NCBI RefSeq assembly: GCF_000620105.1
Contig: NZ_JHVK01000014.1
Coordinates: 36,450 to 100,449 of the forward strand
Source: Microvirgula aerodenitrificans DSM 15089
GTDB lineage: Bacteria; Pseudomonadota; Gammaproteobacteria; Burkholderiales; Aquaspirillaceae
Reading direction: 5' to 3'
DNA length: 64,000 nucleotides
The position numbers and the translations under genes are program-made. Within the stretch, counting starts at the first letter, position 1. Each line of letters opens with the position of its first letter. Of this stretch, positions 60,029 through 64,000 are shown piece by piece. Under the pieces are notes generated by a model, which did no database searches, was not told the origin of the DNA, and saw nothing but the letters and a program-made list of their open reading frames with translations.

Positions 60029-60342
60029 TTCTGGCTCCCCGTCGTAGCGCGTGAGCCACCAAGTGCCCGGGTCAGTCGACTATGAAACTGCCGCCACTTT
60101 TCCGCATCCGGTTCCAGCGAGGCGATCTGTGCCTGCAAGCTGGCGATCTGCTCGACCTGCTGCTCGATAAGGTCAAACAGCTGCCGGCGGCGTGCGGGCC
60201 TGTTCTCCAGTTCAGCGATGCGGTCGAGCATGGTCATGACAACAGGCGGCGCCACTACAGCCACCAGTGCAGGCCATGGCCCCGTCGTGCATACCGCCCT
60301 GATCTGCTTGGCTGTGTGGCCGGCGTAGGTGTGATCGGTCAT
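60025..60342 (-). CDS. Phage-type protein with coiled coil
   Basis: A 105-residue protein. Its first 40 residues are partly hydrophobic (ALVAVVAPPVVMTML) and may cross the membrane; residues 40-85 form a coiled coil (LFDLIEQQVEQIASLQAQIA). Both ends overlap neighbours by ATGA. No family recognised. Confidence 0.6.
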   Translation of the reverse strand: MTDHTYAGHTAKQIRAVCTTGPWPALVAVVAPPVVMTMLDRIAELENRPARRRQLFDLIEQQVEQIASLQAQIASLEPDAEKWRQFHSRLTRALGGSRATTGSQK

Positions 60343-60815
60343 ACCACGCCACCTTTCCCGCTGATGATGTCGTCCGCAGGCCCGGTCGTCTCACCGCACT
60401 CAGGGCACAACGGACCGAGCGGTGCGCGGCCACCGAGATAGCGAGCATCGGCGCTGCTGCCGACCCAGTCGCAGGCGTTGCACTGGATGGTCTGTGGTGC
60501 CACTGGCACGACTGCGAGCATGGCACTCGCATTCCATGCATCCTTACCGAACTGCCGCATGCCATCGCATGCAGTGCTCTGTTTGGACTGGAACCATGCG
60601 TTGTAAGCGGTGTCCTCGTTCGCGGCCGTCTGAGCGGTTGCCAGCTCCGGCCCCGGTTCGTCGGCACCCGGTACCCGAATCGGCACAAACTCAACCTGAC
60701 CCAGCCCGTACAGCAACGCGCCTGGCTGCTCAATCACCAGCAGCATCCAGCCGGCAGTCGGCGTCAGCCGAACCCAGTGCGGGCCTGGCTTCACCTGATT
60801 GGCGGTAAGTGTCAT
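60339..60815 (-). CDS. Phage-type protein with C-terminal zinc ribbon
   Basis: A 158-residue protein. The first 50 residues have a beta-rich form (PHWVRLTPTAGWMLLVIEQP) of the kind seen in phage DNA-handling helpers. CNACDW and CPECGE near residues 115 and 140 should bind zinc. It overlaps both neighbours by four bases. Function unknown. Confidence 0.6.
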   Translation of the reverse strand: MTLTANQVKPGPHWVRLTPTAGWMLLVIEQPGALLYGLGQVEFVPIRVPGADEPGPELATAQTAANEDTAYNAWFQSKQSTACDGMRQFGKDAWNASAMLAVVPVAPQTIQCNACDWVGSSADARYLGGRAPLGPLCPECGETTGPADDIISGKGGVV

Positions 60816-61480
60816 GCCAGTGCTGCCTGCTCAAGCGCGCAGCGCAGATACGGATCCAGATCCCCCTGCCCGGCCAGCCAGCGGCGGTAATCAACAGGCA
60901 CGTCGGCGATCAACTCCCCCTTGTGCTTGCCAAATGGCATGGTACGCGGCACGCGGGCAGCTTCCGAGTGTTGCCACAGCTCGTCCAGCGTGGCCGGATT
61001 GCCAAGGCGGTCCAGGATGTGGGTCAGCAGGTGTGCCAGCATGAAGACGTCCGCAGCGGCACTGTGAGCATCGGCGGCGTACTGCCTAGCGAATCGCGGG
61101 TTGAGCATGTACAGCATGGCAGTCTGCTTGTGCGAGTCCGTTTCGGGCCATAGCGCGCGGCACAGTGCCAGCGTGTCGATCCGGCGTATAGCCGGGCGGC
61201 CGATGACGTTCCAGTCGAAGTCGATGTTGTGGCCAACCAGATATTGCACATCGTCCGGCAGCCGGAAGTCGGCCGACGGCGGGCAGTGTTCGAGGTCGTC
61301 GTCGGTGATGTGGTGGGTAGCCATCGCCCCGAACTCGATGGGGGTCGTCGGACGGAAGCGCTGGCAATAGGTGCCTTCGGTGCGCAACGGTGCCAGGCTG
61401 GTGACACGCATCCACGCGGCCTCGATGACCTGCGGCTCGTGCAGGCCGGTTGTTTCTGTGTCGAAAATCAGGGCTTTCAT
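60812..61480 (-). CDS. DnaQ-like 3'-5' exonuclease with DUF3820 tail
   Basis: A 222-residue DEDDh exonuclease: IFDTETTGL (first Asp and Glu), VGHNIDFDWNVI (Asp) and HSAAADVFMLAHLL (His, Asp). The tail MPFGKHKGELIADVP with RRWL is a DUF3820 type. AAGGAG lies six bases before ATG 61480. Phage versions may trim DNA ends during recombination or replication. Confidence 0.85.
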   Translation of the reverse strand: MKALIFDTETTGLHEPQVIEAAWMRVTSLAPLRTEGTYCQRFRPTTPIEFGAMATHHITDDDLEHCPPSADFRLPDDVQYLVGHNIDFDWNVIGRPAIRRIDTLALCRALWPETDSHKQTAMLYMLNPRFARQYAADAHSAAADVFMLAHLLTHILDRLGNPATLDELWQHSEAARVPRTMPFGKHKGELIADVPVDYRRWLAGQGDLDPYLRCALEQAALA

Positions 61481-61568
61481 ACAGGACTCCTTGTGGTTCG
61501 GGCGTGGCCCACGGGATAGCAGCCGAGTGGAAGCTATCCGGTAGGCCCGGCTTGAGCCGGGCATGAGT

Positions 61569-61685
61569 TCAGGAAAAGAGGCTGGCTGCGACCTTGACCC
61601 AGCCCACCGCCGCTATCGCGCCAGTAGCAAAGTCAAACCCGGCGCAGGTGGACAGGAAGACCAGCCTCAGCAGGAACACGATCAC
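61569..61685 (-). CDS. Small hydrophobic protein
   Basis: A 38-residue product (MIVFLLRLVFLSTCAG then AIAAVGWVKVAASLFS) that could cross the membrane twice. It starts at a GTG overlapping the DUF2303 stop. Coding is inferred from overlap and hydrophobicity only. Confidence 0.4.
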   Translation of the reverse strand: MIVFLLRLVFLSTCAGFDFATGAIAAVGWVKVAASLFS

Positions 61686-62527
61686 ACCTTGCCGAAGTAG
61701 ACCGGTACGCCCGACTCGGCCTTGATGCGCTCGATCATCTTTTCGGTCGCGCTTTCCAGTGCCTTGTCCGGGCGATTCAGGTCGTACCAGAGCTTGAGTT
61801 CGCCACTGTTGCGGTCGATGCGGAAACGCAGGAACGCTTCGATGAAGTAGGCATCGCCGCCAGCGAACGGCTGCAGGCCAAGGCCGAAGCGCTCGAACAT
61901 TTCCAGCCGGCCCTTGGTGTTGTTGTCGCCTTCTTCGACGAACTCGAACTGCACCTGACCGTTCTGCACCCTGGTACTGCTGCGGAAGCGCACGGTGCTG
62001 GTCATTTCCAGATTGCTGGCGAATTCCAGCAGGGCAGCAGCAGCCGGGTACTGACGACTGGTATCGGCTGGGTTCTGACTGGCGATATTGGCAATGTTGT
62101 CCTGCAGAAAGCGGGCGAATTCCTCCTGGCCCATCTTCTTGCCGTTGCTTGCCAACCAGTTCGACCAGTCGACCGTTTTCAACGGTGCGTACAACGCGGT
62201 GAAGTCACAAAAGCCCGGTTCGGCACCGGTGTGGCCGTTGATCACCGCCCTGAACTGCGTGCGCCCCTGTCCGTAGTCTGCGTCGACGATCAGTTGGGTC
62301 CCCCCCTCCTTATGCTCCTTGACGAATGCCAGCAGACTGTCGAGCTGGTGCAGCACCACGGAGCCGGTCTTGCGCAGCGGTTCCCAGCGGTAGCGCGTCA
62401 GCTCGTCATAGTTCCAGCCGCCATCGCTGCCAGGCAGCATCAGGACCGGCGTGCCAGCGATGTCGATCAGAAAGGGTTTGTTTGCAGCCTGGAGGGCAGA
62501 TTCGACGATGTTCTTTTCGGTGTTCAT
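61682..62527 (-). CDS. DUF2303-family phage protein (YfdQ-like)
   Basis: A 281-residue cytosolic protein. GYNYDELTRYR-like text near the start (GGWNYDELTRYRWEPL), FCDFTALYAPLKTVDWSNWL in the middle and AYFIEAFLRFRIDRNSGELKLW near the end match DUF2303, common in prophage operons beside recombination genes. No known enzymatic role; one guess is host-factor or recombination help. Preceded by a 34-base gap from the next gene. Confidence 0.8.
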   Translation of the reverse strand: MNTEKNIVESALQAANKPFLIDIAGTPVLMLPGSDGGWNYDELTRYRWEPLRKTGSVVLHQLDSLLAFVKEHKEGGTQLIVDADYGQGRTQFRAVINGHTGAEPGFCDFTALYAPLKTVDWSNWLASNGKKMGQEEFARFLQDNIANIASQNPADTSRQYPAAAALLEFASNLEMTSTVRFRSSTRVQNGQVQFEFVEEGDNNTKGRLEMFERFGLGLQPFAGGDAYFIEAFLRFRIDRNSGELKLWYDLNRPDKALESATEKMIERIKAESGVPVYFGKV

Positions 62528-62561
62528 ATGCGTGGGTGCTTTCAGGTTGGTAGTGGGAGAA

Positions 62562-62930
62562 TCAGTTGCCGCCGACGACGCGCAGCGTCGGGGATTCAGC
62601 AGGGGTGGCCTGCAGCGTCGGTGTGGTGGCCGGTGCGGACTTCAGTTCCAGATCACCCTGGCGCGGGTCTTGCCGCTGCAGCGAGCCGGACGGCGTGGCG
62701 AACATCAGTGTCCCGGTGCGCTTCTCCTGCGGCACCGTCTTCTTGATCTCGTCGGTCACCGTCACCACGGCGTCACCCTTGCTGGCCGGGTTGATATCCA
62801 GCTTCAGCCACACGGCGCCCTTCTTGCCGGTGGCGAGCGAGGCGTTGACGACCTCGGCCAGGGTCTCGGTCAGCTCGGCCATCATCAGGCCGCCGCGAAT
62901 GTCGGCCAGTTGCTCGGTTGCGTTGCGCAT
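62562..62930 (-). CDS. Phage-type protein next to DUF2303
   Basis: A 122-residue protein with a helical half (LTETLAEVVNASLATGKKG) and a beta half (AVWLKLDINPASKGDAVVTV), then a low-complexity Thr/Pro-rich tail. AAGGAG precedes the ATG. Such proteins are often found next to DUF2303 genes. Function unknown. Confidence 0.7.
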   Translation of the reverse strand: MRNATEQLADIRGGLMMAELTETLAEVVNASLATGKKGAVWLKLDINPASKGDAVVTVTDEIKKTVPQEKRTGTLMFATPSGSLQRQDPRQGDLELKSAPATTPTLQATPAESPTLRVVGGN

Positions 62931-62951
62931 GTGTTGCTCCTTCGGGGTGGG

Positions 62952-63263
62952 TTAACGGGTGGTCAGGCAGTCGTCGACGGTCTCACGCAGGGCAAAGGTC
63001 AGCGCCTTGCCGCGAGGCCAGCGGGCAAAACGGTCCAGGTGGATCACCCGGTGCGCCTTGATCCGTGCCCGGCTGTCAGGACACTTGGTCACGATCAGCA
63101 GCGCATGGGCCTGCCGGCCAGTGACGGGTTTGCGGGCAGGGACCTCACCATCCAGCACCTGCGCCACGGCGTGGTGGTGCTGCTCGGCAATCTGGGCAGC
63201 GACCCGCGCAGCGCAGGTCTTGCCACTGCCCTGCTCTCCAACGATTAGCAAAACGGGAGGCAT
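62952..63263 (-). CDS. Small P-loop NTPase-like protein
   Basis: A 103-residue product whose start reads VLLIVGEQGSGKTCAARV, a Walker A. Later AHALLIVTKCPDSRARIKAH may be the second strand. It is too short for a full AAA+ or RecA fold, so it is either a small regulator, such as a type III effector-like NTPase, or a truncated gene. AAGGAG lies six bases before ATG 63263. Confidence 0.6.
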   Translation of the reverse strand: MPPVLLIVGEQGSGKTCAARVAAQIAEQHHHAVAQVLDGEVPARKPVTGRQAHALLIVTKCPDSRARIKAHRVIHLDRFARWPRGKALTFALRETVDDCLTTR

Positions 63264-63282
63264 TGAAAGCTCCTTGAGGGGG

Positions 63283-63429
63283 TCAAAAAGCGCCAACACG
63301 CGGGACCGCGTGGGCAAGCTCTGCCACGGCACACGCGGCAAAGAAAAATGCGGTAGCGATGGCGCCACGCAGCAGGCTCAAGGCGCAGGGCGCGAGCACG
63401 TGGCCGGTAGCCAGCAGGAGGCGTTTCAT
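63283..63429 (-). CDS. Small membrane protein
   Basis: A 48-residue hydrophobic product (CALSLLRGAIATAFFFAACA) with one or two membrane helices. It overlaps the previous gene's stop (TGATG). Coding is supported by the overlap and hydrophobicity only. Confidence 0.5.
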   Translation of the reverse strand: MKRLLLATGHVLAPCALSLLRGAIATAFFFAACAVAELAHAVPRVGAF

Positions 63430-63563
63430 CAGCTCACCCGCCTGAATGCTGGAAAGACCGGGCGGCGGTGACGGCCGACGAAAACCGGGGCCTTGATGAC
63501 CCAGCCGGTGCGGCACAGTTCGCCGACCAGCTCATCGGTCAACAGCAGGATGATCATAGCCAT
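63429..63563 (-). CDS. Small phage-type protein, first gene of the leftward operon
   Basis: A 44-residue product (MAMIILLLTDELVGELCRTG, then a basic PVFVGRHRRPVFP tail). A good ribosome site (TAGGAG) lies upstream. It is the first gene after the promoter/operator region. Function unknown. Confidence 0.6.
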   Translation of the reverse strand: MAMIILLLTDELVGELCRTGWVIKAPVFVGRHRRPVFPAFRRVS

Positions 63564-63578
63564 GTCGACAACTCCTAA

Positions 63579-63638
63579 GCACGTTTTGTGTTTTTCAATT
63601 CAACACGATTTGTGATTTAATTGTCAACACGTTTTGTG
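63579..63638 (-). promoter_or_regulatory. Leftward promoter with three operator-like repeats
   Basis: The repeats GCACGTTTTGTG (63579), ACACGATTTGTG (63603) and ACACGTTTTGTG (63627) start exactly 24 bases apart. On the minus strand a TTGACA -35 (63622-63627) and a TTGAAT -10 (63598-63603) with an 18-base spacer are overlapped by the second and third sites. The CAC/GTG ends make each site partly symmetric. Confidence 0.65.
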
Positions 63639-63756
63639 CTTAGACGTTTTCCTACGGCTAATCCGCCACAGTCAGCGCCTCGCCTTGACCGTGGCTTGCA
63701 CCGGGCCCGACGTCCCCCCGGATTTGAGTAGCACGCTGGTCTAGAGTCCAATCCTA

Positions 63757-64000
63757 GTGGTGAGGGAGATTGGGCATGAAATACGGTATACAGAAGAGCA
63801 GATCATTGGGTTCCTGCGTGAAGCGGAGGCAGGTCTGCCGGTGAAGGAGTTGTGCCGGCTGCATGGCTTCTCGGAAGCAAGCTTCTACCTGTGGCGCAGC
63901 AAATTTGGCGGGATGAATGTATCCGACGCCAAGCGTCTGAAGGAGTTGGAGGCTGAAAACGCGCGCCTCAAGCGCATGCTGGCGAATGCCTTGCTGGAAA
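63757..64000 (+). mobile_element. IS3-family transposase OrfA, cut by the window edge
   Basis: The reading frame gives RYTEEQIIGFLREAEAGLP, then LCRLHGFSEASFYLWRSKFG and ELEAENARLKRMLANALLE: the helix-turn-helix and leucine-zipper of IS3-type (IS407-like) OrfA. The obvious ATG at 63776 is out of frame by one base; GTG 63757 or 63760 is in frame. One A may be missing from the AAA run after the ATG. OrfB, the inverted repeats and the rest of the element lie beyond the edge. The 63641-63756 stretch shows no gene. Confidence 0.75.

Larger units (their letters stand above)
55935..64000. mobile_element. dusA-integrated phage-like island (right end not in the window)
   Basis: The island runs from the dusA 5' end through an integrase, an AT-rich defence-like pair and a phage-type operon to an IS3-family element at the edge. 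Its GC drops from that of the core, most clearly at 57600-59620. No structural or lysis genes are seen, so this may be a prophage arm, a satellite or a defence island. Confidence 0.75.

Overview
The window looks like a piece of a high-GC betaproteobacterial chromosome, most likely of the order Neisseriales (Chromobacteriaceae or a relative). The basis is gene content and order: exbB-exbD-lpxK-Trm112-kdsB-adk beside xseA, purL diverging from glnB, then ilvD and lgt. This placement is inference; no rRNA or tRNA gene was recognised that could fix it.

Bases 1-17400 are an accessory region. On the + strand lies an overlapping four-gene operon: a MoxR AAA+ ATPase, a small bpX5-like protein, a vWA-like/beta-propeller protein and a membrane-anchored bpX6-like propeller protein. 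This matches the MoxR-vWA-beta-propeller ternary systems proposed from comparative genomics to act in biological conflict. A lipoprotein gene diverges from it. Converging on it are three overlapping genes for exported HAF/propeller-type repeat proteins, then a secreted protein, and a cassette with a LecA-like lectin protein, a 1294-residue Hint/Fn3 protein and a 105-residue protein.

Bases 17600-34700 hold a TPR/OGT-like glycosyltransferase, a four-gene set of exported proteins with a CsgG-like lipoprotein, the SbcCD nuclease, a TonB-dependent receptor, a membrane diguanylate cyclase, a BrnQ transporter, an HD hydrolase and a DUF1857 protein. Bases 34700-42620 are core metabolism: purL, glnB, ilvD, lgt and a 59-residue ccoS. 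A lower-GC RHS/YD-repeat gene (42848-47149) interrupts this. Bases 47179-55000 are again core: a glycosyltransferase, adk, kdsB, a Trm112-like gene, lpxK, exbD, exbB, xseA and a polyamine-type binding protein.

From the 5' end of dusA (about 55950) to the right edge lies an integrated element. It has a tyrosine integrase next to dusA with a cluster of GGTGCTAC repeats between them, and an AT-rich DUF262-HEPN gene pair that looks like a defence module. A leftward operon of about eleven small phage-type genes follows, including a PrtN-like regulator, a DnaQ-like exonuclease and a DUF2303 protein. A promoter with three operator-like repeats spaced exactly 24 bp apart heads this operon. An IS3-family element begins at the right edge, so the far end of the island is not visible.

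The best candidates for poorly described biology are the ternary bpX operon with its exported propeller neighbours, the Hint/lectin cassette, the toxinless RHS shell, and the DUF262-HEPN pair.
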